Source of the DNA: a virus
Virus record (IMG/VR): IMGVR_UViG_3300021378_000070
Location: 1-37,766 of that record
DNA: 37,766 nucleotides
Strand: one strand, 5' to 3'
Made by a program: the position numbers and the translations under genes. The notes beneath the pieces were generated by a model that was given only the letters and a program-made list of their open reading frames with translations, was not told where the DNA came from and made no database searches. Below, one piece after another: positions 25,284 to 33,180 of the stretch; position 1 is the stretch's first letter; every line of letters begins with the position of its first letter.

Positions 25284-25292
25284 GCAATATGA

Positions 25293-26078
25293 TTAGCCCT
25301 GTATCCAAGTAAGAGGTTGTGAGTAATCTACGTAGTCTCTGAGGTCTTTAAGACATTTTTCTTGTCCTGCTATACCTTCTGCCTTCATTGCCGCACCATT
25401 TAATGCAGTACCACCAGAAGGGCCTGCAATAGTTGAGAATTTTTCACGTGCTTGTCCGATAGAGATTGTAACAGTTGCTAATACAAAGTCTTCTATCCAA
25501 GGTGCAATACCTGGGTCTAACAAGAGTGAAGTTTCTGGACGAGTAATATCAGCCCAGATAAGAATTTGTTCACCAGAGCCTTTAAAGTCTCTTACAAATC
25601 TAATTGTTTTAGTTACAGGATCCCATGTATAGATAACAAATCCACCAAACATTCTAGCGGCTAGTTCTACGTACCCTGCATAGAAGTCATACGTTGCTAG
25701 TCCACCTGCATAGTTATAGTTTAACAAGTAAGTGTTTAGAATAGCAGATGAGAATGGATCAAATGATGATGCACCAGGACCTGTTTCAAGTCCGATTGTT
25801 CTTCTATAACATTGTCTGACATTAATAAATTCACTAGGTAGTGTATATGTATCTTGGTTCTTATCGACTGTTAACAATGTATAAGACTCTTGTACAGAAT
25901 TTTCTGCACGTTGTCTATATGTTTTAACTGTATAGTTGTATGCGGCTTCGTAATGCTCTGGATCTAATTCTAAGTCTACGATGCCGTCGCCCAGCCTATA
26001 GCGGATGTTCTCAAACATAGACTCTTTGAGTTGTTCAAGGTTTTCGCCATTTGGGACTGATAATTGTTCTGATGCCAT
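25293..26078 (-). CDS. 13: Neck protein gp13
   Basis: A 261-residue protein aligned by eye with T4 gp13. The N-terminal IRYRLGDGIVDLELDPEHYE parallels the T4 RRLG..I.NVELTPDQI segment. The C-terminal WIEDFVLATVTISIGQAREK, then GGTALNGAAMKAEGI, parallels the T4 WVKDYATALAKELNGQI...GGVTIDGQRLIEEA segment. gp13 forms part of the head-tail connector with gp14 after DNA packaging. AGGAA lies 9 nt before the ATG and a GATAAATA promoter 23 nt upstream. In other T4-like phages gp13, gp14 and gp15 are neighbours on one strand; here gp14 and gp15 are on the opposite strand with two genes between. Confidence 0.85.
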   Translation of the reverse strand: MASEQLSVPNGENLEQLKESMFENIRYRLGDGIVDLELDPEHYEAAYNYTVKTYRQRAENSVQESYTLLTVDKNQDTYTLPSEFINVRQCYRRTIGLETGPGASSFDPFSSAILNTYLLNYNYAGGLATYDFYAGYVELAARMFGGFVIYTWDPVTKTIRFVRDFKGSGEQILIWADITRPETSLLLDPGIAPWIEDFVLATVTISIGQAREKFSTIAGPSGGTALNGAAMKAEGIAGQEKCLKDLRDYVDYSQPLTWIQG

Positions 26079-26100
26079 ACTAATATATTCCTATTTCTAG

Positions 26101-26108
26101 TATTTATC
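26101..26108 (-). promoter_or_regulatory. Late promoter GATAAATA for gp13
   Basis: Minus-strand GATAAATA with a predicted leader of about 17 nt carrying AGGAA before the gp13 ATG. It lies just before the stop codon of the SGNH-like gene. Confidence 0.6.
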
Positions 26109-26111
26109 AGA

Positions 26112-26870
26112 CTAAATGTTTTTCTGTTTAATATAATTGTGTAAATCATTGGCTCTGGACAAATGTGCGTCTGCTCCATGATGTCCATACTTTGCTAGTG
26201 GATTAAGACAACCTTGGGTTACATATTTTTCATAGAATCCATAGTCATTGTTTCTATACATATAATATCGTTTTGCATCTATCTTTGTCAAATAAGGTTT
26301 TAAATGTTTCATGTTTTTGTTGTTAAATGCAATACCAGAGTTAGTCATCAGATATCTAATACCCTCTGCTTTAAAAAAGTATTGCAACGATAGTGCATCT
26401 TTGGCAGTTAACATTTCTGTGTAAATTTCAGAATAAACTAAAAATCGTTGTGTTGTAAGAAACTGTTCTTTTTCTTGTGGTGCAACTTGATGAGGATTAG
26501 TCATTACATTAACTTGTACTGAATCTAAGAACGATGGGTCTGCCCAATCAGCACATGTATCTTGGTCAATGCCAACAGAATGAGGAACAGGTGCTTCCAT
26601 TCGACAACTTTCTGCCCAGTTAACTAAAACAAAAAGATTGTTATTTTTATTTTGTACTAAATCTTGGTTAAGTGTAAACCAATTTAATATACTACGATGT
26701 ATTGCACTATTAGATGAACCATTTCTTGCAATGTTGATGGGTTGATGATCCATCATCTTTGCTAATTGATTTCCAAAACTTGCTTGACGATTGTCTACAC
26801 TCGACATTTTGCCATCGATCTCTGCACCTGCCGCGTGACTACACCCAGCAATCAACATATAATTTGCCAT
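26112..26870 (-). CDS. SGNH/GDSL-like hydrolase (putative esterase)
   Basis: A 252-residue protein. Features of the SGNH fold are an N-terminal block LIAGCSHAAGAEI with S11 in the nucleophile position, NIARNGSSNSAIHRS with the Gly/Asn positions, and a C-terminal YGHHGADAHLSRANDLHNYI that supplies an Asp-x-x-His pair (D233/H236). Such proteins remove acyl groups, often acetyl from sugars. Comparable genes occur in marine phages. The target is unknown; a cell-surface glycan is a reasonable guess. It starts 4 nt after the 380-residue gene and is probably in one transcript with it. Confidence 0.6.
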   Translation of the reverse strand: MANYMLIAGCSHAAGAEIDGKMSSVDNRQASFGNQLAKMMDHQPINIARNGSSNSAIHRSILNWFTLNQDLVQNKNNNLFVLVNWAESCRMEAPVPHSVGIDQDTCADWADPSFLDSVQVNVMTNPHQVAPQEKEQFLTTQRFLVYSEIYTEMLTAKDALSLQYFFKAEGIRYLMTNSGIAFNNKNMKHLKPYLTKIDAKRYYMYRNNDYGFYEKYVTQGCLNPLAKYGHHGADAHLSRANDLHNYIKQKNI

Positions 26871-26874
26871 ATTT

Positions 26875-28017
26875 TTAAAATGCCTTTAAAATAATAATTT
26901 GATCGTTGAAACGACCTTTTGGTTGGACACCTACTGCTTTGATATCATCAAAGAATTTACGTGCCGCGGGTTTGCTACCCATGATTTCTTTAATTTGTTC
27001 TTTGGGTTTACGTAATGTCTTAATTGCACTCTTAGACTTGTCAAATCCATACAAAGTGTTACCCTTAACGAACATTTCTCCTGCCATTTCTTCTGCGACA
27101 TAGTGATGAAGTTTTCTTTTAGCAGTATCATAACACCATGCTTCTTTAGACATATGTAATTCTGCTGGTCTAATGCTTTCTAGTTTAAGTTTTGTTGTTT
27201 CACATTCAAAACGTTTTTGATACTTCAACTTCTGTGTTGCCTTTTCAGGAGTGATAGGCTTAGTCTTACGTTTAGCCCTAGACTTAATCTTAAGTGTAGC
27301 ATAACTATTTAAAATACCAATAAGAGTATCATAGGCAGCCACAGTCTGTTTAAGTTTCTTTTTACTATAATGATCATATGCTTCGACTAACTGCTCATCC
27401 TTGCCTTCAATCACTTCTTTAAATTCTTTTTGTTCTCTTTCATAACATTCTATTAATTGAGGGATATGATTTGCTAAAGGATTGTATGTATTAAGGACAC
27501 GCATCACCTTATCATTAAATTTAGAATCAATTTTTATTTCATCTTCAAAAAACTGATCCATAATACCATCGATCTCTCCACCTGCTTCCATTAATTTACC
27601 TAACATGATTTCTTGTATAGAAGGACGATTAGGTTTGTCTTTTGCTTTTTCTTCTTTGACTTGAGCAATCTTCTTGCCTTTTTCTAACCATTCGATTTTT
27701 AATTTTGCAATATGATCGATATGTGGTTGAGGCATATACCCTACTTTATCCAAGAACCAAATTGAACTTGAAGTTCCATTAAAGTTCCAATCAGGGTTTC
27801 TTAGAATAATTTCTATTTCTTCATCAGTATAACCTGACTCTTTTTTGATCCACGTCTTACAACGCACCAATCTTTTTTTGTCTCCAATCTCAGTACGAAT
27901 AAAATACTGACAATCTTGGAATGCCTTTTCCTGGGCTGGCCCATCAGTGATATCTTTGTACTGATCCCATTTAGGTTCAGGCGTTAGATAAACTGTTTTT
28001 ACTTTCCGTCTAGCCAT
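26875..28017 (-). CDS. Conserved phage protein of unknown function
   Basis: A 380-residue basic protein (MARRKVKTVYLTPEPKWDQY at the start). The region 100-260 is strongly helical and charged (KLKIEWLEKGKKIAQVKEEK, later KELKQ-type stretches), and the C-terminal part includes YDTAKRKLHHYVAEEM and KPAARKFFDDIKAVGVQPKG. No known motif. I recall similar proteins as widespread hypotheticals in marine T4-like phages. AAGGGG lies 4 nt before the ATG. A sigma-70-like promoter (TTGAAG-17-TATAAT) lies about 40 nt upstream, so early expression is likely, unlike the neck genes on both sides. A DNA- or RNA-binding role would fit the charge but is a guess. Confidence 0.65.
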   Translation of the reverse strand: MARRKVKTVYLTPEPKWDQYKDITDGPAQEKAFQDCQYFIRTEIGDKKRLVRCKTWIKKESGYTDEEIEIILRNPDWNFNGTSSSIWFLDKVGYMPQPHIDHIAKLKIEWLEKGKKIAQVKEEKAKDKPNRPSIQEIMLGKLMEAGGEIDGIMDQFFEDEIKIDSKFNDKVMRVLNTYNPLANHIPQLIECYEREQKEFKEVIEGKDEQLVEAYDHYSKKKLKQTVAAYDTLIGILNSYATLKIKSRAKRKTKPITPEKATQKLKYQKRFECETTKLKLESIRPAELHMSKEAWCYDTAKRKLHHYVAEEMAGEMFVKGNTLYGFDKSKSAIKTLRKPKEQIKEIMGSKPAARKFFDDIKAVGVQPKGRFNDQIIILKAF

Positions 28018-28058
28018 TTGACCCCTTATAACTTTTAATGTTCATACTTAGTGTTTGC

Positions 28059-28087
28059 ATTATACATTAAATAATTTTTAACTTCAA
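28059..28087 (-). promoter_or_regulatory. Sigma-70-like promoter for the 380-residue gene
   Basis: TTGAAG (28087-28082) and TATAAT (28064-28059) on the minus strand, spaced 17 nt. The expected leader is about 35 nt and ends in AAGGGG. It is divergent to the gp14 late promoter in the same intergenic region. Confidence 0.7.
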
Positions 28088-28125
28088 CCTTCTATTTACC
28101 CAAATTCTCTCGGAGATTCTATTGA

Positions 28126-28133
28126 GATAAATA
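28126..28133 (+). promoter_or_regulatory. Late promoter GATAAATA abutting gp14
   Basis: GATAAATA, then TATAT, then the ATG at 28139, giving a predicted leaderless transcript. A GGAGA sequence 22 nt before the ATG is too far for normal ribosome binding and would lie outside the transcript. Confidence 0.65.
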
Positions 28134-28138
28134 TATAT

Positions 28139-29896
28139 ATGCCAAGATTAAGTTTATACCGGGAACAGAAGCAAAACGACTATCGTTTTTTAGACAGAAT
28201 TATTTCTGAACAATTGACTGTGGGCGGTACTGATTTATACATTCACAAGTATGCTGGACCGATGGATCAAGGTCCGTCGAATGATTTTACACAGCCTGAA
28301 TACAGTGCAATGGATCCTACAAACATACAGGACTTGCTGTTCTTAGAGAATAGAGATCGAAAGTATGAAAAAGATATCTATCGATTACGTGGTCATTATA
28401 ACGTACAAAACTTAGACTTTGATCTTAGTCAGTTCGGCTTATTCTTAAGTAATGACACTATTTTTATTAATGTCCACTACAATGACATGATTGATATACT
28501 AGGTAGAAAGATGATGGTCGGTGATGTTATTGAATTGCCTCACTTATTAGACTACAATCCATTAGATGATAATCCAACAGAGTTTCCAACAGCACTTAAA
28601 AGATTTTATCAAGTCACAGATGCTAACTATGGAAGTGAAGGTTTTGCAATCGATTGGTATCCTCATCTATGGCGTATCAAATGTGAGAAATTAGTAGATA
28701 GCCAAGAGTTTGCAGATGTTTTACGTGATCCAGTTGACAAAGACAATTACTTAGGCGACTGGGATAAAAACAAAACTTACCCTGCAGGGTATGTAATGAC
28801 ATTCGGCGATAAAAACTATCTTGCATTACAAGAAGTCCCAGCTGGAACTAAGCCTGGTGCAACTGATCCAGATCCTTTCTGGGTACTAGACACAGGTAAA
28901 ACACTTAAAGATGTCTTGGGTCGTTACAATGAAAATCTTAGAATCAATGATGCTAACTTAAAAGAAGCGGCACGTATTGTACCTAAAGCAGGTTACGATA
29001 CATCAGATTTATATGTTGTACCCGGATACGGTATCTTTGAAGCAAATGGCGTCCCATCAAATAAAGAAAATCAACCCGCTCCACCAGTAGATATTCGTTC
29101 ATGGATGCCTGGAAACAATCCTCTGAGTTCAACAGGTGAAGTCATCACAATGAAAAGTGAAAAGTACAAGTATGACTCATCAGGCATCAGAATACCTAAA
29201 GAAGTTATTGATGTAATGCAGGCTAAACACAAAGAACAAGACATTGACTTAGAAGCAATGATAGAAAAGTTTGTACAAGCAAACTTATCAATTGCTGTTG
29301 AAGCACCTGAGATGTCATCAACAGGTTCAGGACAATTAGAAGGAACAAAACTTCTTACAGTTAATATTTCAGGACCTGTAGTAGGTCCATATGGTACTGC
29401 TGATAATACTTACGCAACAGCAGACCAAGATCCGACAGCGGCAGGCTTTACTGGTACGGAACCTTATGGTCCGAATACAATGGACTATCGTGCTGACTGT
29501 GATCCTCGTTTTCAATACATAGCAAGATCGACTCCACGTGACTTTGGTTATACATCAGGTTACTTAAGTGGTGAGGGTACTCCACCAAACGGTTTACCCG
29601 CAGGAGCAGGCATATCATTCCCTGCATCTCCGCAAGTTGGAGACTATTTCTTGCGTATAGATTATACACCTAATGTTTTATATCGTTGGTCAGGTACTCT
29701 TTGGTTGAGAGTGAGTGAAGATGTAAGAACAACAACTGGATATACTTCAGAAGATACTTCACAACTTTCAGGATTTATAAATAACGATGCAAATATTTTC
29801 GTTCAACAAACTGGTGGAAATGTTTCATCTGCTCAAGGATTGAGTTCGATATTAGATATAGCACCAGACGACAACCCACCGAGTGATGGCACATAA
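28139..29896 (+). CDS. 14: Neck protein gp14 with carbohydrate-binding-like insert
   Basis: A 585-residue protein, larger than T4 gp14 (256). The conserved marine gp14 core is clear: MPRLSLYREQKQNDYRFLDR, IQDLLFLENRDRKYEKDIY, DFDLSQFGLFLSNDTIFI, HYNDMIDILGRKMMVGDVIE, and later MDYRADCDPRFQYIARSTPR. Residues 205-252 (LGDWDKNKTYPAGYVMTFG, YLALQEVPAGTKPG, PFWVL) resemble the chitin-binding CBM5/12 pattern. Residues about 485-535 contain VGDYFLRIDYTPNVLYRW, a second small module. gp14 joins gp13 in the neck that receives the tail. Its stop overlaps the gp15 start (TAATG). Start by late promoter and homology. Confidence 0.88.
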   Translation: MPRLSLYREQKQNDYRFLDRIISEQLTVGGTDLYIHKYAGPMDQGPSNDFTQPEYSAMDPTNIQDLLFLENRDRKYEKDIYRLRGHYNVQNLDFDLSQFGLFLSNDTIFINVHYNDMIDILGRKMMVGDVIELPHLLDYNPLDDNPTEFPTALKRFYQVTDANYGSEGFAIDWYPHLWRIKCEKLVDSQEFADVLRDPVDKDNYLGDWDKNKTYPAGYVMTFGDKNYLALQEVPAGTKPGATDPDPFWVLDTGKTLKDVLGRYNENLRINDANLKEAARIVPKAGYDTSDLYVVPGYGIFEANGVPSNKENQPAPPVDIRSWMPGNNPLSSTGEVITMKSEKYKYDSSGIRIPKEVIDVMQAKHKEQDIDLEAMIEKFVQANLSIAVEAPEMSSTGSGQLEGTKLLTVNISGPVVGPYGTADNTYATADQDPTAAGFTGTEPYGPNTMDYRADCDPRFQYIARSTPRDFGYTSGYLSGEGTPPNGLPAGAGISFPASPQVGDYFLRIDYTPNVLYRWSGTLWLRVSEDVRTTTGYTSEDTSQLSGFINNDANIFVQQTGGNVSSAQGLSSILDIAPDDNPPSDGT

Positions 29897-31491
29897 TGGC
29901 ACAATATTTTTACGACAATCAGATAAGAAGATTTTTATTACAGTTTGCTAAAATTTTTAGTAACTGGTATGTAACTGCAGGAAAAGATCCTAACGGTAAT
30001 CCTATTCTTGTAAGAGTACCAATTCAATATGGAGATGCAAGTAGACAAGCCTCAACTATTATTGCGAACAATTCGGCATCCAATTTGCCCTCTGCACCTT
30101 TAATAACTTATTTTATTAACGGACTAGAGTATGATCAAAGACGAACACAAGAGCCTTACTTTGTAGAAAAACAAAATGTACGTCAAAGAGAATATGATCC
30201 TGCTACAGCATCATATGGTGAAACACAAGGCCAAGCATTTACTGTCGAAAAATTAATGCCAGTACCGTATACACTTAGACTACAAGTAGACTTTTGGACA
30301 ACTAACTATCAACAAAAACTAGAATTGATCGAACAACTAGGTACATTATTCAATCCATCATTAGAGATTCAGAGTACAGACAATTTCGTAGACTGGACAT
30401 CATTAACAATTGTATATCAGGATGGACTTACGTTCTCATCTCGTACTATACCACAAGGAACAGGTAATCCAATCGATGTCATGTCATGGAAGTTCTACTT
30501 ACCCATGTGGTTGACAACATCTTCTAAACTTAAAAAGTATGGTGTTATTAATAAGATCATTACTTCTATCTTTGACGGTAAAACTATTGATGATATGCAA
30601 GATGATGATTTACTATTAGGTACAAGACAAAAAATTTCTCCATATGGATATCAAGTATTGTTTATTGGTAACTCATTACAATTGTTACCACAAGATCAAC
30701 CAGATCAACCATCTAACTTTGCGTTAGAAAAACCTGTTAATCCAGATACTGATTTGTATTGGCCATCTATTCTTAATATGTACGGTGCATATCGTGCAGG
30801 TATTTCACAGATTACATTAGATAATCCATATATGGACACAGAGATTGTAGGTACTATTGTAGTTGATCCACTTGATGATCGTTATCTAATCTTTAATGTT
30901 GATGAAGATACATTACCACAGAACACATTAGAACCTGTTACATCTGTAATTAATCCTCAGATATCAGGACCTAATGCAGGCTTACCAGGACCTATTAATA
31001 ATGTTAGATACCTATTAGTTAATGACATTGCATCTGATACAGCATCTTGGGGAACAATCATAGGAAGTCAGACAGGTAAATCAACAGCGCCTGAATCGCA
31101 ACTTGCAACTACTTTGATGCCTGGTGTTAAGTATCAAATTGCAACGATAGGAACAACAGACTTTAGAAATTACGGTGCTCCAGATAATAACGTAGGCACA
31201 ATCTTTACAATGAATAATGTACAACCAGACGGTACTGGAACTGCATATACTGTAGTTGAATCAGGGACAAATGATATTTTACAATTCAATGCAACTCTTA
31301 TGCAATGGTTTGTATCTTTCGATGCAAGTGCTAATCTTGCTGGTCTTGAGTATGTAACAAATCTAACAACAGAGATTCAATACAGATGGTCTGCAACTCC
31401 TGCTGATTCTGTTCAACCTGGATTGCCCGCTCAATGGATGAAGTCATACGAAGGTTATTATAACGAAGGTGATTACAGTATAGTTATTTAA
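29896..31491 (+). CDS. 15: Tail sheath stabilizer/completion protein gp15 with C-terminal extension
   Basis: A 531-residue protein. The N-terminal 275 residues follow gp15: MAQYFYDNQIRRFLLQFAKI, ILVRVPIQYGDASRQAS, ITYFINGLEYDQRRTQEPYF, MPVPYTLRLQVDFWTTNYQQ and IDVMSWKFYLPMWLTTSS. gp15 caps the finished sheath and tube and binds the neck. T4 gp15 is 272 residues, so about 255 residues are extra. The extension contains a TTLMPGVKYQIATIGTTDFR unit with GTIFTMNNVQPDGTGTAY, a module also found in the 33181-34545 protein. It is translationally coupled to gp14 by a TAATG overlap. A small hairpin (AGGGCGACCCT) follows the stop. Confidence 0.88.
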   Translation: MAQYFYDNQIRRFLLQFAKIFSNWYVTAGKDPNGNPILVRVPIQYGDASRQASTIIANNSASNLPSAPLITYFINGLEYDQRRTQEPYFVEKQNVRQREYDPATASYGETQGQAFTVEKLMPVPYTLRLQVDFWTTNYQQKLELIEQLGTLFNPSLEIQSTDNFVDWTSLTIVYQDGLTFSSRTIPQGTGNPIDVMSWKFYLPMWLTTSSKLKKYGVINKIITSIFDGKTIDDMQDDDLLLGTRQKISPYGYQVLFIGNSLQLLPQDQPDQPSNFALEKPVNPDTDLYWPSILNMYGAYRAGISQITLDNPYMDTEIVGTIVVDPLDDRYLIFNVDEDTLPQNTLEPVTSVINPQISGPNAGLPGPINNVRYLLVNDIASDTASWGTIIGSQTGKSTAPESQLATTLMPGVKYQIATIGTTDFRNYGAPDNNVGTIFTMNNVQPDGTGTAYTVVESGTNDILQFNATLMQWFVSFDASANLAGLEYVTNLTTEIQYRWSATPADSVQPGLPAQWMKSYEGYYNEGDYSIVI

Positions 31492-31508
31492 GGGCGACCC
31501 TGTCTCTT

Positions 31509-31516
31509 ACTAAATA
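31509..31516 (+). promoter_or_regulatory. Late-promoter-like ACTAAATA abutting the Nudix gene
   Basis: ACTAAATA, then ACTGT, then the ATG at 31522. It is the same element and spacing as at gp16. No Shine-Dalgarno sequence is visible. Confidence 0.45.
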
Positions 31517-31521
31517 ACTGT

Positions 31522-31938
31522 ATGGCAATCATTATTAATCAATCTGCTGGTATTTTCTTCTACAGTAAATCAACTGATCGATCATTATATCTATTACGAA
31601 ATGAATCTAAGAATCCTACTTGGTCTATTCCTGGTGGCAAAATAGAAAAGAATGAAACTTTATTAGCAGGATTAAAAAGAGAATGCCAAGAAGAAATTGC
31701 ATACTGGGAAGATGATTTTAAATTAGTTCCCATACAAAAATTTGTTAATAACACATTTGCATATCACACATTCTTTTGTGAAATAGAAGAAGAATTTCCC
31801 CCTATTTTAAATGATGAACATTCTGGGTATGCTTGGGTTGGAAGTGACAAGTATCCCAAGCCATTACATCCTGGATTGTATTCTACTATCAACATCGATA
31901 ATGTAGTAGAAAAGTTGTCAACTCTTAAAAATCGTTAA
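31522..31938 (+). CDS. Nudix hydrolase
   Basis: A 138-residue protein with a Nudix box GKIEKNETLLAGLKRECQEEI (about residues 38-58). It contains G, E, R-E and E-E at the required spacing; the usual Gly after EEx is Ala here. Nudix enzymes cleave nucleoside diphosphates linked to other groups, such as damaged dNTPs, NAD, ppGpp or RNA caps. The substrate cannot be told from sequence. It follows gp15 by 30 nt but has its own late-type element. Its 3' end faces the convergent aldolase-like gene across 97 nt in which I see no gene and no clear terminator. Confidence 0.85.
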   Translation: MAIIINQSAGIFFYSKSTDRSLYLLRNESKNPTWSIPGGKIEKNETLLAGLKRECQEEIAYWEDDFKLVPIQKFVNNTFAYHTFFCEIEEEFPPILNDEHSGYAWVGSDKYPKPLHPGLYSTINIDNVVEKLSTLKNR

Positions 31939-32035
31939 TCTAAAGCCCTCAGAGACGTTCTAAGACACGTAATTGTGATATCTATACACATAGATGTTTT
32001 GTATTAAGTCTGTTTATATGACGATATACGAGGTC

Positions 32036-32770
32036 TCAGGAGCAATAATCAATACCATTTCGATCTAGCATTCTCAGTAATGCAGTCCAAAATAAGTTTA
32101 CATGTTCTGCTATATCATCTGTTGGTGAGACATTAATTTTTGCTAGTTTATCCCATTCTGATTTAGGAGGAACTGATAGTTCTGCACCAGTACGCAGAAC
32201 ATCTACTTGAATTTTGCAGGCGTTCTCAAGGACATAGAGGTTATAAAGAGCCTCTGGAATATTATTGGCTGCCGATAGTAAGCCATGATTTCGCATGATC
32301 AGTAAAGGTTTATTGCCAATATCTCTTCCTAATCTGGCGCATGCCGCTGTATTCGGATCCTCGAGTAAATGGTAATCGTAATAGTTTATTTTGTCTTGTA
32401 TTTCTCCTGATTGTTGTGACAAGTTCATTAGTCCTTCTTGCATACATGACACTGCAATTCCCGCACGGGTGTGTGAGTGAAAAATACAGTTTACATTTTG
32501 ACGAGTTTTCATTATTGCTGTATGAATTGCATGTCCCGCATTCATATATGATTCTCCTGCCAAAATGTTTCCTTCAAAATCAACCTTAACAAGATTAGAC
32601 GCAGTTACCTCATCAAACATTAAGCCATAAGGAGTAGTCAAGTAATGATTTTTATTTTGAGGCAGTCGAACACTTAAATGAGTAAAGATTACATCTGTCC
32701 AGCCGAAGTGATGAAATAGGTGATGGCAAGCGGCGAGATTGCATCTTAATTTCCATTCAGTATCTTCCAT
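32036..32770 (-). CDS. Class II aldolase / adducin family protein
   Basis: A 244-residue protein of the fuculose-phosphate aldolase/adducin fold. Zinc ligands are conserved: CIFHSHTRAG gives H98 and H100, and IMRNHGLL gives H162. GWTDVIFTHLSVRLP near residue 23 matches the family's N-terminal N/T-H-x-S-x-R segment. By hand alignment the catalytic Glu of FucA falls at G79 (MNAGHAIHTAI), as in adducin-type members, so retro-aldol activity is doubtful. It could be a metabolic gene acquired from a host. It has TTAAATA 6 nt before the ATG and follows a terminator, so it is a single-gene unit. I see no aldolase partner gene nearby. Confidence 0.8.
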   Translation of the reverse strand: MEDTEWKLRCNLAACHHLFHHFGWTDVIFTHLSVRLPQNKNHYLTTPYGLMFDEVTASNLVKVDFEGNILAGESYMNAGHAIHTAIMKTRQNVNCIFHSHTRAGIAVSCMQEGLMNLSQQSGEIQDKINYYDYHLLEDPNTAACARLGRDIGNKPLLIMRNHGLLSAANNIPEALYNLYVLENACKIQVDVLRTGAELSVPPKSEWDKLAKINVSPTDDIAEHVNLFWTALLRMLDRNGIDYCS

Positions 32771-32776
32771 ATCTCT

Positions 32777-32784
32777 TATTTAAC
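32777..32784 (-). promoter_or_regulatory. Late-promoter-like GTTAAATA before the aldolase-like gene
   Basis: Minus-strand GTTAAATA, then 6 nt, then the ATG at 32770. This is a weaker match than the other late elements but has almost the same position relative to the start codon. Confidence 0.35.
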
Positions 32785-32812
32785 CCAAAAAGAAAGGGTG
32801 ACTAGCACCCCT
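32783..32812 (-). terminator. Rho-independent terminator after the membrane protein gene
   Basis: A stem GGGTG/CACCC (32796-32800 with 32806-32810), extended by AAG/CTT with one bulge, is followed on the minus strand by TTTCTTTTT. It lies 22 nt after the stop of the 32834-33163 gene. Confidence 0.75.
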
Positions 32813-32833
32813 TCTAAGTTTTACATGATATTG

Positions 32834-33163
32834 TTAATGTGACATCCAGAACTCAACGACTGAATAACCTAAAGTTCCTGCTACCATACCTGCTCCGATA
32901 AGCATCCATCTCCAACGTTCCAAGGCTGTAATTTTAAGAGCCATTTCATCGTGTGATGCTTGATTTGATTTTTGAAAATCAATCAACATCTTGTGAGTTG
33001 ACGCATTGCCCTCTTTGATTAAATCAGAATTAACTTTAATATCTGCTTTAACATCTTGGAGAGCCGTATCGAACTTTTCATCAAGGTTTTTAAACTCGAC
33101 TTTAAGTACAGCAATGTCAGTATCGTACTGTTGCAATTGCTTTTGTGCGTTACTTTGTGCCAT
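32834..33163 (-). CDS. Coiled-coil protein with one C-terminal membrane segment (XhlA/holin-like)
   Basis: A 109-residue protein. Residues 8-80 form a probable coiled coil (DTDIAVLKVEFKNLDEKFD, DVKADIKVNSDLIKEG). A single transmembrane segment follows at about 86-105 (WMLIGAGMVAGTLGYSVVEF), with a short tail. The layout matches the XhlA haemolysin family and phage membrane proteins that assist holins. A role in lysis, working with the M15 peptidase far to the left, is plausible but not shown. GAGG lies about 11 nt upstream of the ATG. It follows the 454-residue gene by 17 nt, and a terminator closes the unit. Confidence 0.6.
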   Translation of the reverse strand: MAQSNAQKQLQQYDTDIAVLKVEFKNLDEKFDTALQDVKADIKVNSDLIKEGNASTHKMLIDFQKSNQASHDEMALKITALERWRWMLIGAGMVAGTLGYSVVEFWMSH

Positions 33164-33180
33164 TATCTGCTATGCCTCAA

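Noticed and set aside
31939-32035. Possible small RNA or tRNA in the convergent gap after the Nudix gene
   Set aside because: No cloverleaf or T-loop sequence; only a short ATCTAT/ATAGAT hairpin is seen.
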